Notes: generated by a model from the letters alone, not told the origin. A stretch of 64,000 bases of DNA from Tragulus kanchil (GCA_022376925.1 JAIOJX010000028.1:75171001-75235000), one strand, 5' to 3'. Shown: positions 1-12,827, counted from the stretch's first letter. A program made the numbers and translations.

Positions 1-586
1 TCAGTGGTTGAGCCCAGAACTAGGACTCGGATGCTCTGCCTCAGACAGGACAAGGGTGATAACCTCTGGAATTTGAGAGTCAGGAATCCTGGTAGCTGGA
101 CTGTGCGGAAAAATAAAGCATGAAGCTTCCAGGCCCTCGGGTGCCCCGTGCATTAAACTCCTAAAATCATACTTGCTTGTTCTGGAAGTTTTTGAAAAAC
201 GTGAGTGACAGAGAACAGAAGCTGAAAGCTCGTATAGGTCCCCACAGGCATTTAGTCTGCTCCTCCAGGAACATCTGCCCTTAATCCAACTGTGCAAGTG
301 ATCAAACTGTTTCCTACAAGCAAGCGCGCCGGTCCAAAGTCATCAGCCGTAATTCAGGGTGATACTTCAGCCATCCCCTTTAATGCTGCCTGCCTTCGGC
401 CTCTCCCTTTGTGAACAAAGCAAGTCTGACACCTTCCAAGGGAGCAAGGCCATTGGAATCTCCCAGGCTTTTATTTCCAGAAGTCAGGTATTCTGTAGTT
501 CTCCAAGCAGAATTTCAGTTTCAAGATTAATCTCAGCCAGTTGTACTTAATGCTGCTTGCATATTACCAAGGAACTTTCAGAACAT

Positions 587-2842
587 GCCTGTGCTTGGGT
601 CTGACCCTAAACCGGCAGAGTCAGGATCCTTGTGGGTGAATTCTCCTCAGATTGTTCCCGTGCTCAGAAGATGGACAGTCACAGTGGTGGGCTGAGCTTG
701 CACTGAATAAGAGAGTAGAAGATGTGAATGCAGGGAAGATGGGAGGTAGATAAAGTCATTTCCACCCAGAGAAACAGAACCGAGGATTGATGTATGCTTA
801 AGTATTCAATAAGCACCACAGACAGGAACTTGTCCAGAAGGAAATGGTAAGAGACACTGCAGGAATTCACAGTCTACTGTCTCCAGCTTCTTATGCTGCC
901 CAGCATAGGAAACACTAAGGAAAAACCACAAGGACACTTAAAAGTAAGTGTAGCAGACAAACTAGAAAATACGGATCAAGAAGGAAGGTTTCAAAACATG
1001 AGTATTGTTAAAGCCTTCGTCACTCTTTGCCTTGCTTTTCCCATTTTGAATTTCTTGTCTCCCCATTCAAATCACCTGCGACGTATCTAAGAACTCATAT
1101 AACCAGGGGGCCTGCTATTGTATTCTATCCTGTCCTGTCATTTCCTGAGGAAGTGACAACTGAACTGAGGCATGAAAGAAGAACAAGGGGCGTGTATGTC
1201 AGAGGCTGTGTGTGTTGGGATGGAGGACGTTTTAAGTCAGAGACAGCAGGTGCAGAGGCTGTGTGTTGAAAGGCTTGCCCAAGGCTCCCAGAGGAGGCCA
1301 GTGTGAGGAGGAAGGGGAGGTGCTGTGAGAGGAGACTGGACGGGTGGAGCCTGTCCACTCGTTTTCCTACATACACCCACTTACCTCTTGCACATTCAGT
1401 CCACCTCACCTTTTCCTGCCTTGCTTTGACCTGCTTTTATCTCACCCTTAGTGCTGGTAGCTGAATCACCTCCTCGAGAAAGTCTGCACGTGGTTTTTCT
1501 GAAATTCCATACTTTTATTACAAACATAATACATGGTTAGTAGATGAAAGGCTAACTGTTTATAGCTCTCAAAGGTCAGTGTCCCCTCCAGTCCTGCCCA
1601 ACCTAAATTACCACAGTTAACAATTCCACATGTTCTCCTAGACCTTCCTATGTGCACGTCCAAACACATACCTCACTCTTTTTTTGAAAAAGTGGGATTG
1701 TACTCGACACCTCACGCCTGTGCTTGGGTCTGACCCTAAACCGGCAGAGTCAGGATCCTTGTGGGTGAATTCTCCTCAGATTGTTCCGTGCTCAGAAGAT
1801 GGACAGTCACAGTGGTGGGCTGAGCTTGCACTGAATAAGAGAGTAGAAGATGTGAATGCAGGGAAGATGGGAGGTAGATAAAGTCATTTCCACCCAGAGA
1901 AACAGAACCGAGGATTGATGTATGCTTAAGTATTCAATAAGCACCACAGACAGGAACTTGTCCAGAAGGAAATGGTAAGAGACACTGCAGGAATTCACAG
2001 TCTACTGTCTCCAGCTTCTTATGCTGCCCAGCATAGGAAACACTAAGGAAAAACCACAAGGACACTTAAAAGTAAGTGTAGCAGACAAACTAGAAAATAC
2101 GGATCAAGAAGGAAGGTTTCAAAACATGAGTATTGTTAAAGCCTTCGTCACTCTTTGCCTTGCTTTTCCCATTTTGAATTTCTTGTCTCCCCATTCAAAT
2201 CACCTGCGACGTATCTAAGAACTCATATAACCAGGGGGCCTGCTATTGTATTCTATCCTGTCCTGTCATTTCCTGAGGAAGTGACAACTGAACTGAGGCA
2301 TGAAAGAAGAACAAGGGGCGTGTATGTCAGAGGCTGTGTGTGTTGGGATGGAGGACGTTTTAAGTCAGAGACAGCAGGTGCAGAGGCTGTGTGTTGAAAG
2401 GCTTGCCCAAGGCTCCCAGAGGAGGCCAGTGTGAGGAGGAAGGGGAGGTGCTGTGAGAGGAGACTGGACGGTGGAGCCTGTCCACTCGTTTTCCTACATA
2501 CACCCACTTACCTCTTGCACATTCAGTCCACCTCACCTTTTCCTGCCTTGCTTTGACCTGCTTTTATCTCACCCTTAGTGCTGGTAGCTGAATCACCTCC
2601 TCGAGAAAGTCTGCACGTGGTTTTTCTGAAATTCCATACTTTTATTACAAACATAATACATGGTTAGTAGATGAAAGGCTAACTGTTTATAGCTCTCAAA
2701 GGTCAGTGTCCCCTCCAGTCCTGCCCAACCTAAATTACCACAGTTAACAATTCCACATGTTCTCCTAGACCTTCCTATGTGCACGTCCAAACACATACCT
2801 CACTCTTTTTTTGAAAAAGTGGGATTGTACTCGACACCTCAC
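587..2842 (+). repeat. Direct tandem duplication 1 (1,129 bp unit)
   Basis: Unit A is 587-1715 and unit B 1716-2842, joined head to tail. The only differences I found are two one-base homopolymer indels (gttcccgtg/gttccgtg; gacgggtgg/gacggtgg). There is no coding content. Confidence 0.93.
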
Positions 2843-2895
2843 TTTTCAGATTGCTTTTTTCCCACCCCTTTGTTTTACTTAAAGATAAAATGGTT

Positions 2896-3212
2896 GGGCT
2901 TCCCCTGGTGGTCCAGTGGGTAAGGACACCGCCTTGCAGTGCAAGGGGCGCCAGTTCGATCCCTGGCCTGGGAAGATCCCAAGTGCCGCGGAGCGGCTGG
3001 ACCCATGTGTCCAATTACCCAGCCGGAGCTCTGGAGCACATGCGCCCAGAGCCGGCGCTCTGCAACGACTGAGGCCACCGCGATGGGAGGCCCACAGGAG
3101 CCAAAGAACAAAGACGGATGAAAATAGAGAAACGAAAGACCAATAGAAGTGACCCGCCCGCTCCTCTCCCTCCCCACCCCGACCCCTGCCCAAAATAAAT
3201 TAAAAAAAAAAA
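2896..3212 (+). mobile_element. Young CHR-like tRNA-Glu SINE, full length
   Basis: The head is tRNA-Glu-like (cttcccctggtggtccagtg, B box near gttcgatcc). The body has the gccaaagaacaaagacggat segment and the tail is C-rich then A-rich. A 15-bp TSD (aaagataaaatggtt) lies at 2881-2895 and 3213-3227, so the insertion is fairly recent. This is the reference copy for the family in this window. Confidence 0.9.
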
Positions 3213-3480
3213 AAAGATAAAATGGTTAACACAATTCCTGGCGGACGGAAAAGTGACTTGCTGTTGGACCCAGCTTTTCAAGGCTAGGTGGAACCAGAAG
3301 ATGCACCAGTGAGCTAGTCTGTTAATAGGGGGTGAGGTGGGAATTTTAAGAGTTTTTTTTTTTAAGTAAAACTTTTTTTCAGATTTATTGATGTATAATT
3401 GACAAATGGAAAGATGTTTAAAAATATAGTGTACATGATAATAATATGATATACATACCCCTTGTCAAAAGATTCCTTCT

Positions 3481-3672
3481 GGGACTTCCCTGGTGGTCCA
3501 GTGGTTAAGACTTCGCCTTCTAATACAGGGATTGTGGGTTCAATCCCTGGTCCGGGAGTTAAGATCCCACATGCCTGGAGGCCAACAACAATGACAACAA
3601 AAGCATACAACAGAAACAGTATTGTAACAAATTCAATAAAGACTTTAAAGATGGTTCACATCAGAAAAAGAA
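3481..3672 (+). mobile_element. CHR-2-type SINE
   Basis: The head is gggacttccctggtggtcca, with a B box (gttcaatcc) and an A-rich tail containing aataaa. An 11-bp TSD (aaaagattcct) lies at 3467-3477 and 3673-3683. This belongs to the broader cetacean/ruminant CHR group. Confidence 0.85.
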
Positions 3673-3892
3673 AAAAGATTCCTCATGGGTAATTAATGAA
3701 TATACCTGCAACTTGCTTTTTTTAACTTAATATGCAACAGACATCTTTCTGTGTCATTTGCATAGTTTTACCTCATTTTGTTTATCAACACATGATGTTT
3801 CATCATATACAGGTACTGACTGATGATGGACAATTAGGTTGACTCTGATGGGTTTTTTTGGTCATCACAAGTCAAACAGTACATCAATGAGC

Positions 3893-6060
3893 ATTCTTGT
3901 ATATGCACGTGTTCTAAATGACCTCAGTTGTGTCTGACTCTTTGCAACCCTATGGACTGTAGCCTGCCAATCTCTGTCCATGGAATTTTCCAGGCAAGAA
4001 TACCGGAATGGGTTTCCATTCCCTTCTCCAGGAAATCTTCCCGACCCAGGGATCAAACCTGGGTCTCCTGCATTGCAGGCAGATTACCAACTGAGCCACC
4101 AAGGAAACCGATTCTTGTATATACTCTTGCCCAGTTGTGCAAATATCTCTATAAAAAAATTTTACAGAGAATATTTAGGGTATGCATATTTTAGATGTTG
4201 ATGGGTATTTCCAAGTTCTAATCCCAAAACACTGCACCGATTTACTTCCTATAGTGGCATGTGAGAGTGCCCAGTGTCATCTCTGTCTCTTGATTTGTTC
4301 TCTCTCATCCTACAGAAAGAACCAGAATCAGAATGTCTCAGGATTTGTATCCTTAGACTTAACCCACTCTCTGGGCCTCAGCCCTATTTCCAGCTGCCTA
4401 ATATATCTCATTTCCTTCAAACCTCTGTCCCCAGGAGCTGCTCCTGAGGGCTCTGTTCCTGCTGTGGCCACTAGCATCGGGACCCCACACCCCCTTCTCT
4501 TGTCTCTCGTATCCAATCAGGAGCTCAGTCCCTCTTCATGTTTCTCTTCCCACATTCTTTCTCCCTTTCATTACTTTTCATCTAGCTCTGTGGCTAATAT
4601 CCCAGTTTAGGGTCTTACCAGCTCCCTGTCTCTGTCTCTTCATCCTTCAGTCCAACTGAACTCAACCCCCTGGTCATCTTTGTAAAACTCTCCGTGGGTC
4701 ATAGAGTCCTCTGCATCTGAGAACCTCAGTGACTCTCCACTCCTGCCAGATCCTGGCTGAGTGTCTCTCCCATCACTGGCCTGCTCTCAGAACCACCAAC
4801 ACGGCTGGTGCTTTTCTGTATTGGATGGTGTCAGTCCCTCTCTGAAGTTCTTTTCCATATCTCTGCTTACCTGGACTCTGTCTACCCAGTGAGCCATAAG
4901 TGTATCTGGGGAAAGACCTTTCTAGATGCAGGGAACACTGGAGTTGCAGATTATGTCTGGTAGGACATGTAAGATTCTTGTATATGCACGTGTTCTAAAT
5001 GACCTCAGTTGTGTCTGACTCTTTGCACCCTAGGACTGTAGCCTGCCAATCTCTGTCCATGGAATTTTCCAGGCAAGAATACCGGAATGGGTTTCCATTC
5101 CCTTCTCCAGGAAATCTTCCCGACCCAGGGATCAAACCTGGGTCTCCTGCATTGCAGGCAGATTACCAACTGAGCCACCAAGGAAACCGATTCTTGTATA
5201 TACTCTTGCCCAGTTGTGCAAATATCTCTATAAAAAAATTTTACAGAGAATATTTAGGGTATGCATATTTTAGATGTTGATGGGTATTTCCAAGTTCTAA
5301 TCCCAAAACACTGCACCGATTTACTTCCTATAGTGGCATGTGAGAGTGCCCAGTGTCATCTCTGTCTCTTGATTTGTTCTCTCTCATCCTACAGAAAGAA
5401 CCAGAATCAGAATGTCTCAGGATTTGTATCCTTAGACTTAACCCACTCTCTGGGCCTCAGCCCTATTTCCAGCTGCCTAATATATCTCATTTCCTTCAAA
5501 CCTCTGTCCCCAGGAGCTGCTCCTGAGGGCTCTGTTCCTGCTGTGGCCACTAGCATCGGGACCCCACACCCCCTTCTCTTGTCTCTCGTATCCAATCAGG
5601 AGCTCAGTCCCTCTTCATGTTTCTCTTCCCACATTCTTTCTCCCTTTCATTACTTTTCATCTAGCTCTGTGGCTAATATCCCAGTTTAGGGTCTTACCAG
5701 CTCCCTGTCTCTGTCTCTTCATCCTTCAGTCCAACTGAACTCAACCCCCTGGTCATCTTTGTAAAACTCTCCGTGGGTCATAGAGTCCTCTGCATCTGAG
5801 AACCTCAGTGACTCTCCACTCCTGCCAGATCCTGGCTGAGTGTCTCTCCCATCACTGGCCTGCTCTCAGAACCACCAACACGGCTGGTGCTTTTCTGTAT
5901 TGGATGGTGTCAGTCCCTCTCTGAAGTTCTTTTCCATATCTCTGCTTACCTGGACTCTGTCTACCCAGTGAGCCATAAGTGTATCTGGGGAAAGACCTTT
6001 CTAGATGCAGGGAACACTGGAGTTGCAGATTATGTAGAGACTGGTAGGACATTGTAAAGA
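3893..6060 (+). repeat. Direct tandem duplication 2 (about 1,080 bp unit)
   Basis: Unit A is 3893-4973 and unit B 4974 to about 6060. Differences cluster at the junction: unit A loses five bases plus one near its end (around 4956-4972), and unit B loses bases near its start (around 5027-5034). The interior is essentially identical. It contains one Bov-tA SINE per unit. Confidence 0.92.
3913..4111 (-). mobile_element. Bov-tA SINE (copy repeated at 4991-5190)
   Basis: Antisense Bov-A body (tgtgtctgactctttgcaac, ccatggaattttccaggcaa) joined to a tRNA-derived head. A 12-bp TSD (attcttgtatat) lies at 3893-3904 and 4112-4123. The second copy is part of duplication 2, not an independent insertion. 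Confidence 0.87.
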
Positions 6061-6569
6061 TTGTGATTAGGTAAAATTTAAGCATTATTATTACCTGTGA
6101 CCGTAGGCTTTATCCTCTGCTGATGCATTATCACCTAATGCTTTCTACAAATTGATGATTTAGAAAACAGTAAGGTTTTTATGGCAGAAAGAAATTATTT
6201 TGCTTCAGTTTAAAAATGTTGACACAAGATTTTTGCCTCTCCCAGGAAGGATTTCATTAAGCAGAAGCAGGAACATCTAATTGAGCAATGGCTCCAACTC
6301 GTGATATGTAAGTCCCCTGAAGTAATGGCCTCCCTCATCATCTTTTGTATTTCTTCCTTAACTTATCATTTTTTATTTCATCCAAACATGACAGTCATTT
6401 CTACATCTAAAGAAATACTTCTTAAATCATAATGGAAACTACTTGCCTATTTGATCTAACTTGAATAAGGTTTCGTATTTATTCATTACTAATTCATAAG
6501 GTTGTTGGGAGGATTAAGTGAGTTAACAGAAGTGCTTAGAACAGTGCCTCTGTGTGTGTGAGTATGGGG

Positions 6570-6796
6570 GTCGGAGAGCACAAGCTTAGTCACTCACTTG
6601 TAGAGCTGTCTTCTGTGAATCTGTAACCCACAGATTCCTCTGTTCATTGAATTTTCCAGGCAGGAATACTAGAGTGGGTTGCCATTTGCTTCTCTAGGGG
6701 ATCTTTCAGACCCGGGGATTGAACCATTGAACCTGTGTCTTTTGCATCTCTTACATTGGGAGGCAGATTCTTTACCGCTATGCCACCTGGGAAGTC
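6570..6796 (-). mobile_element. Bov-tA SINE, diverged (repeated at about 7689-7915)
   Basis: Antisense Bov-A body (attttccaggcaggaatact) followed by a tRNA-like head ending gccacctgggaagtc. It is more diverged than other copies in the window. It is followed by a short CA repeat (6827-6842). Confidence 0.8.
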
Positions 6797-6826
6797 AAAA
6801 TAGTGCCTAGCTCAGTAATAATTCTA

Positions 6827-6842
6827 CACACACACACACACA
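6827..6842. repeat. (CA)n microsatellite
   Basis: About eight CA units. It is repeated at about 7945-7960 by duplication 3. Confidence 0.85.
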
Positions 6843-6914
6843 ATCTATTCATCCATTTACTCATACAACGGATTACAGCTATGTGTCAAGTACTAGGCTA
6901 GGCATTAGAAGACT

Positions 6915-7043
6915 GCTCAGTTGCTCAGTTGTGGCCGACTCTTTGCGGCCCCATGGACTGTAACCTGCTAGGCTCCTCCATCCATGGACTTTTCCAAGTA
7001 AGAATACTGGGGCGAATTGCCATTTCCTTCTCCAAGGAGGCAC
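6915..7043 (-). mobile_element. Bov-A fragment (repeated at about 8034-8162)
   Basis: Antisense single Bov-A unit (ttgctcagttgtggccgact, catggactgtaacctgctag) ending at the ccatttccttctccaa segment, with no tRNA head. Confidence 0.75.
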
Positions 7044-8278
7044 TAGAAATGTAAAGAAATATTAAGCTCCCAAGGATATCATGTCTAGCAGAAAAAACAA
7101 ATATTTAAGCATATAATTTTGAGGTATATTTAAGGGGAAGTGATAGCAAAAGCCAGGAGTGAATAATTCTGCTTGAGAGAGAGGGTTACAAAGAAAATGC
7201 TGTTCAAAGCATATGGCTAAGGATAACCAATGCAAGGAAGTCAGAACACAAGAAAGCAGAGGAAGTAAGTTTTAACAAAGACTTAAAGTCATGGAGCAGC
7301 AGTGCATATTGTGGGCCTGTAAATACAGAAAGATTGAAGCATATATTGAAAGAAGGTGGACAAAAAGGATTTCATTAAGCAGAAGCAGGAACATCTAATT
7401 GAGCAATGGCTCCAACTCGTGATATGTAAGTCCCCTGAAGTAATGGCCTCCCTCATCATCTTTTGTATTTCTTCCTTAACTTATCATTTTTTATTTCATC
7501 CAAACATGACAGTCATTTCTACATCTAAAGAAATACTTCTTAAATCATAATGGAAACTACTTGCCTATTTGATCTAACTTGAATAAGGTTTCGTATTTAT
7601 TCATTACTAATTCATAAGGTTGTTGGGAGGATTAAGTGAGTTAACAGAAGTGCTTAGAACAGTGCCTCTGTGTGTGTGAGTATGGGGGTCGGAGAGCACA
7701 AGCTTAGTCACTCACTTGTAGAGCTGTCTTCTGTGAATCTGTAACCCACAGATTCCTCTGTTCATTGAATTTTCCAGGCAGGAATACTAGAGTGGGTTGC
7801 CATTTGCTTCTCTAGGGGATCTTTCAGACCCGGGGATTGAACCATTGAACCTGTGTCTTTTGCATCTCTTACATTGGGAGGCAGATTCTTTACCGCTATG
7901 CCACCTGGGAAGTCAAAATAGTGCCTAGCTCAGTAATAATTCTACACACACACACACACAATCTATTCATCCATTTACTCATACAACGGATTACAGCTAT
8001 GTGTCAAGTACTAGGCTAGGCATTAGAAGACTGCTCAGTTGCTCAGTTGTGGCCGACTCTTTGCGGCCCCATGGACTGTAACCTGCTAGGCTCCTCCATC
8101 CATGGACTTTTCCAAGTAAGAATACTGGGGCGAATTGCCATTTCCTTCTCCAAGGAGGCACTAGAAATGTAAAGAAATATTAAGCTCCCAAGGATATCAT
8201 GTCTAGCAGAAAAAACAAATATTTAAGCATATAATTTTGAGGTATATTTAAGGGGAAGTGATAGCAAAAGCCAGGAGT

Positions 8279-10414
8279 GAATAATTCTGCTTGAGAGAGA
8301 GGGTTACAAAGAAAATGCTGTTCAAAGCATATGGCTAAGGATAACCAATGCAAGGAAGTCAGAACACAAGAAAGCAGAGGAAGTAAGTTTTAACAAAGAC
8401 TTAAAGTCATGGAGCAGCAGTGCATATTGTGGGCCTGTAAATACAGAAAGATTGAAGCATATATTGAAAGAAGGGACAGTACTTGAGATTCTGAGGGTAC
8501 TGGATCCATGATAAAGAATTTGGACATTTTTTTTTTTAGGGGATAATGAGCAATTGAAAGATGAGAAGTAGATCTCCATTTTAAAAAATGCAGCAAGAGA
8601 CAGAAATTCAAATACTTCTAAGGACCAAGAAAATAACAAATGTTAATTGGGGGCTAGTCTGAAGTGGTGAGGAGTGGTAGAAGAGACAAACTGAAAAGTG
8701 TATAAAGATATTCAAGTGATTAAAAAATGACAGACTGGGGCCTTCCCTAGTAGTTCAGTGGTAAAGAATTTACCTGCCAATGCAGAAGACACAAGTTCAA
8801 TCCCTGATCTGAGGAGATCCCATATGCTGTGGAGCAGCTAAGTCCGTGAGCCACAACCATTGAGCTTGTGCTCTAGAGCCTTGGAGCCGCAACTACTGAG
8901 CCACAACTACTGAAGTCCGTGAGCCCTAGAGCTCGAGTTGCACAACAAGAAGAGAAGTCACTGCAACAAGAAGTCTGCTCACCTCAGCTAGAGAGTAGCC
9001 CCCACTCCCTGCAACTAGAGAAGGAGTCTGTGGCAGCAGTGAAAGCCCAGCAGAGCGAAAATTAAAAAAAAAAAAAAAAAAAAAGACCAACTGGAAGTTG
9101 CGAAGTAAATATGAGGGCTGCCAGTTTGAACCCTTAATATACAGCCTGTGCTGACTGGGGAAGACAGTGGAAGAACTTTAGGAACTAATTAAGGAATCTG
9201 TTCACATAAAACATAGTGAGGAGCACAAATGAGAGAAAAGCTGGAGCATGGTGAAGAATGGCCAGACTTGAAAAATGTTTAAGGAGGAAAATATGCATAG
9301 GTTCATGATGACCTCTGGGAAGGAAGAAGGAGAGGAAGCTGGAATAATTCTGCTTGAGAGAGAGGGTTACAAAGAAAATGCTGTTCAAAGCATATGGCTA
9401 AGGATAACCAATGCAAGGAAGTCAGAACACAAGAAAGCAGAGGAAGTAAGTTTTAACAAAGACTTAAAGTCATGGAGCAGCAGTGCATATTGTGGGCCTG
9501 TAAATACAGAAAGATTGAAGCATATATTGAAAGAAGGGACAGTACTTGAGATTCTGAGGGTACTGGATCCATGATAAAGAATTTGGACATTTTTTTTTTT
9601 AGGGGATAATGAGCAATTGAAAGATGAGAAGTAGATCTCCATTTTAAAAAATGCAGCAAGAGACAGAAATTCAAATACTTCTAAGGACCAAGAAAATAAC
9701 AAATGTTAATTGGGGGCTAGTCTGAAGTGGTGAGGAGTGGTAGAAGAGACAAACTGAAAAGTGTATAAAGATATTCAAGTGATTAAAAAATGACAGACTG
9801 GGGCCTTGCCTAGTAGTTCAGTGGTAAAGAATTTACCTGCCAATGCAGAAGACACAAGTTCAATCCCTGATCTGAGGAGATCCCATATGCTGTGGAGCAG
9901 CTAAGTCCGTGAGCCACAACCATTGAGCTTGTGCTCTAGAGCCTTGGAGCCGCAACTACTGAGCCACAACTACTGAAGTCCGTGAGCCCTAGAGCTCGAG
10001 TTGCACAACAAGAAGAGAAGTCACTGCAACAAGAAGTCTGCTCACCTCAGCTAGAGAGTAGCCCCCACTCCCTGCAACTAGAGAAGGAGTCTGTGGCAGC
10101 AGTGAAAGCCCAGCAGAGCGAAAATTAAAAAAAAAAAAAAAAAAAAGACCAACTGGAAGTTGCGAAGTAAATATGAGGGCTGCCAGTTTGAACCCTTAAT
10201 ATACAGCCTGTGCTGACTGGGGAAGACAGTGGAAGAACTTTAGGAACTAATTAAGGAATCTGTTCACATAAAACATAGTGAGGAGCACAAATGAGAGAAA
10301 AGCTGGAGCATGGTGAAGAATGGCCAGACTTGAAAAATGTTTAAGGAGGAAAATATGCATAGGTTCATGATGACCTCTGGGAAGGAAGAAGGAGAGGAAG
10401 CTGGAATAATTCTG
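8279..10414 (+). repeat. Direct tandem duplication 4 (1,063 bp unit)
   Basis: Unit A is 8279-9341 and unit B 9342-10403. An 11-bp microhomology (gaataattctg) is present at 8279, 9342 and 10404, so the junction is seamless. Each unit carries a complete CHR-1-type SINE. It is chained with duplications 3 and 5, making the flanking segments three-copy. Confidence 0.92.
8738..9083 (+). mobile_element. CHR-1-type SINE, full length (repeated at 9801-10146)
   Basis: tRNA-Glu-like head (ccttccctagtagttcagtg), the typical ctctagagccttggagccgc and ccacaactactgaa body, and a poly(A) tail. Imperfect TSDs (atgacagactgg / agaccaactgg). The second copy comes from duplication 4. Confidence 0.85.
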
Positions 10415-12436
10415 AAGTTTCTGACTTAGATGCCTAGATAAATAAATGTAATAAAACCATTTACCTCTACAGAAATGATCTGAACTGGGGAGCAGGTAAC
10501 ACAGTGAACTGGGGTTTAGAAATACTGAGTTTGGAGTGTCTGTGGGTCACCCAAGTGACTCCAGTAGGTGACTAGTTTTATGATGCAAAGTGTAAAAGGC
10601 CAGCATTGGAAATGCAGACTTAGGAGTTACCAGGTTACAGATGGGAATTAACAGCAAAGAAGTTGTCCAGAAAAAAGTGAGCAAAACTATAGAGAAGACA
10701 TTCTTTTATTTTGCCATTTTTTAAATTTTGCTTTTTTGCTTTTATAGGGTTTTGTTGTTTACAGATATGTATAATTGCAGATTAGTCATATGTATATCCC
10801 ATGCTCCCCATCTCCAGGCCATCGCATAGCCCAGAGAAGACATTCTTTATTTAAATGTTTTAAACACTTTTGTTTCTGTGGCATTTTTCACATTAGTTAT
10901 GTCCCAAGAATTCTTTTTGTTTGATTTTTTAATTCTTCTTGTGTGAATTTGGAATGTAGAAATGACAGTGATAAACTGTACAATTTTCTTTTTTATTTTC
11001 TTCATTTTTAAAACTGTAAGTAATATAGTTGACTTCAGTGTTATGCCAATCTCTGCTGTACAGCAAAGTGACTATATATATACATTCTTTTTTAAAATAT
11101 TATTTTTCATTATGGTTTATCCCAGGAGACTGGATATAGTTTCCTGTGCTATACAGTAGAACCTTGTTGTTTATCTATTCTAAATATAATGTTTTGCATC
11201 TACAAACCCCAAACTCCTGATCCATCCCTTTTCCCTCCTCTCCTTCCCCTTGGTGATCACAAGTCTGAGCTCTGTGCCTCTGAGTCTGTTTTGCACTCTC
11301 CTTGTGAAACCCTTAATATACAGCCTGTGCTGACTGGGGAAGACAGTGGAAGAACTTTAGGAACTAATTAAGGAATCTGTTCACATAAAACATAGTGAGG
11401 AGCACAAATGAGAGAAAAGCTGGAGCATGGTGAAGAATGGCCAGACTTGAAAAATGTTTAAGGAGGAAAATATGCATAGGTTCATGATGACCTCTGGGAA
11501 GGAAGAAGGAGAGGAAGCTGGAATAATTCTGAAGTTTCTGACTTAGATGCCTAGATAAATAAATGTAATAAAACCATTTACCTCTACAGAAATGATCTGA
11601 ACTGGGGAGCAGGTAACACAGTGAACTGGGGTTTAGAAATACTGAGTTTGGAGTGTCTGTGGGTCACCCAAGTGACTCCAGTAGGTGACTAGTTTTATGA
11701 TGCAAAGTGTAAAAGGCCAGCATTGGAAATGCAGACTTAGGAGTTACCAGGTTACAGATGGGAATTAACAGCAAAGAAGTTGTCCAGAAAAAAGTGAGCA
11801 AAACTATAGAGAAGACATTCTTTTATTTTGCCATTTTTTAAATTTTGCTTTTTTGCTTTTATAGGGTTTTGTTGTTTACAGATATGTATAATTGCAGATT
11901 AGTCATATGTATATCCCATGCTCCCCATCTCCAGGCCATCGCATAGCCCAGAGAAGACATTCTTTATTTAAATGTTTTAAACACTTTTGTTTCTGTGGCA
12001 TTTTTCACATTAGTTATGTCCCAAGAATTCTTTTTGTTTGATTTTTTAATTCTTCTTGTGTGAATTTGGAATGTAGAAATGACAGTGATAAACTGTACAA
12101 TTTTCTTTTTTATTTTCTTCATTTTTAAAACTGTAAGTAATATAGTTGACTTCAGTGTTATGCCAATCTCTGCTGTACAGCAAAGTGACTATATATATAC
12201 ATTCTTTTTTAAAATATTATTTTTCATTATGGTTTATCCCAGGAGACTGGATATAGTTTCCTGTGCTATACAGTAGAACCTTGTTGTTTATCTATTCTAA
12301 ATATAATGTTTTGCATCTACAAACCCCAAACTCCTGATCCATCCCTTTTCCCTCCTCTCCTTCCCCTTGGTGATCACAAGTCTGAGCTCTGTGCCTCTGA
12401 GTCTGTTTTGCAGGCTACTCCTTGTTGCAGTGTGTG
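10192..12436 (+). repeat. Direct tandem duplication 5 (1,117 bp unit)
   Basis: Unit A is 10192-11308 and unit B 11309 to about 12436. The end of unit A (ttttgcactctccttgtga) is a shortened version of the sequence at 12407-12430, so the junction is degraded. The content is L1 3'-end sequence and unique DNA. Confidence 0.9.
10707..10832 (-). mobile_element. Severely 5'-truncated L1 (repeated at about 11824-11949)
   Basis: Only the last ~125 bp of an artiodactyl L1 3' end is present in antisense (atagggttttgttgtttaca, tagtcatatgtatatcccat). A TSD of about 16 bp (agagaagacattcttt) lies at 10691 and 10833. Confidence 0.8.
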
Positions 12437-12618
12437 GGATTCTCGTTGCAGTGACTTCTCTTGTGGAGCACAGGCTCCAGGTGCGTGGGCTTCAGTAGTT
12501 GTAGTGCACGGACTTAGTTTCTCAGCGGCATGTGGGATCTTCCTGGACCAGTGATTGAACTGGTGTCTCTTGCTTTTCAAGGTGGATTCTTATCCATTGC
12601 ACCACCAGAGAAGTTCCA
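12412..12618 (-). mobile_element. CHR-type SINE inside L1 (partial copy at about 13678-13787)
   Basis: Antisense body (gcacaggctccaggtgcgtg) and head (gattgaactggtgtctcttg, gcaccaccagagaagttcc). Unit B of duplication 6 begins within it. Confidence 0.8.
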
Positions 12619-12754
12619 TTTACTCCATATTTTAGATCCTACACATAAGTAATATCATATGGGATTTGTCTTTCTGTCTGATTTTACTGACTTCACTCTC
12701 TCTACTGCAAATGTCGTTATTTTATTCTTTTTTATGGCTGAGTAGTATTTCATT

Positions 12755-12785
12755 ATATCTATATCTATATCTATATCTATATCTA

Positions 12786-12816
<31 letters not shown>

Positions 12817-12827
12817 ATATATATATC
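12755..12827. repeat. Compound microsatellite (ATATCT)n(ATCT)n(TA)n
   Basis: The tract lies within the antisense L1, where a cattatat core has expanded. The duplicated tract at 13926-14006 is about 8 bp (two ATCT units) longer, one of the few length differences between the units of duplication 6. Confidence 0.9.

Larger units (their letters stand above)
6247..8482 (+). repeat. Direct tandem duplication 3 (1,118 bp unit)
   Basis: Unit A is 6247-7364 and unit B 7365 to about 8482. Units share two SINE fragments and a CA microsatellite. The last few bases of unit A are scrambled relative to unit B. The end of unit B overlaps the first unit of duplication 4. Confidence 0.92.

Noticed and set aside
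2896..2970. tRNA-like sequences with A and B boxes
   Set aside because: They are tRNA-Glu-derived SINE heads. They do not fold as complete tRNAs with a proper acceptor stem, and are followed by SINE bodies and TSDs.
4182..4610. 142-codon frame, repeated at 5261-5689
   Set aside because: No recognisable domain and no splice or promoter context. It is duplicated only because of duplication 2; probably chance.
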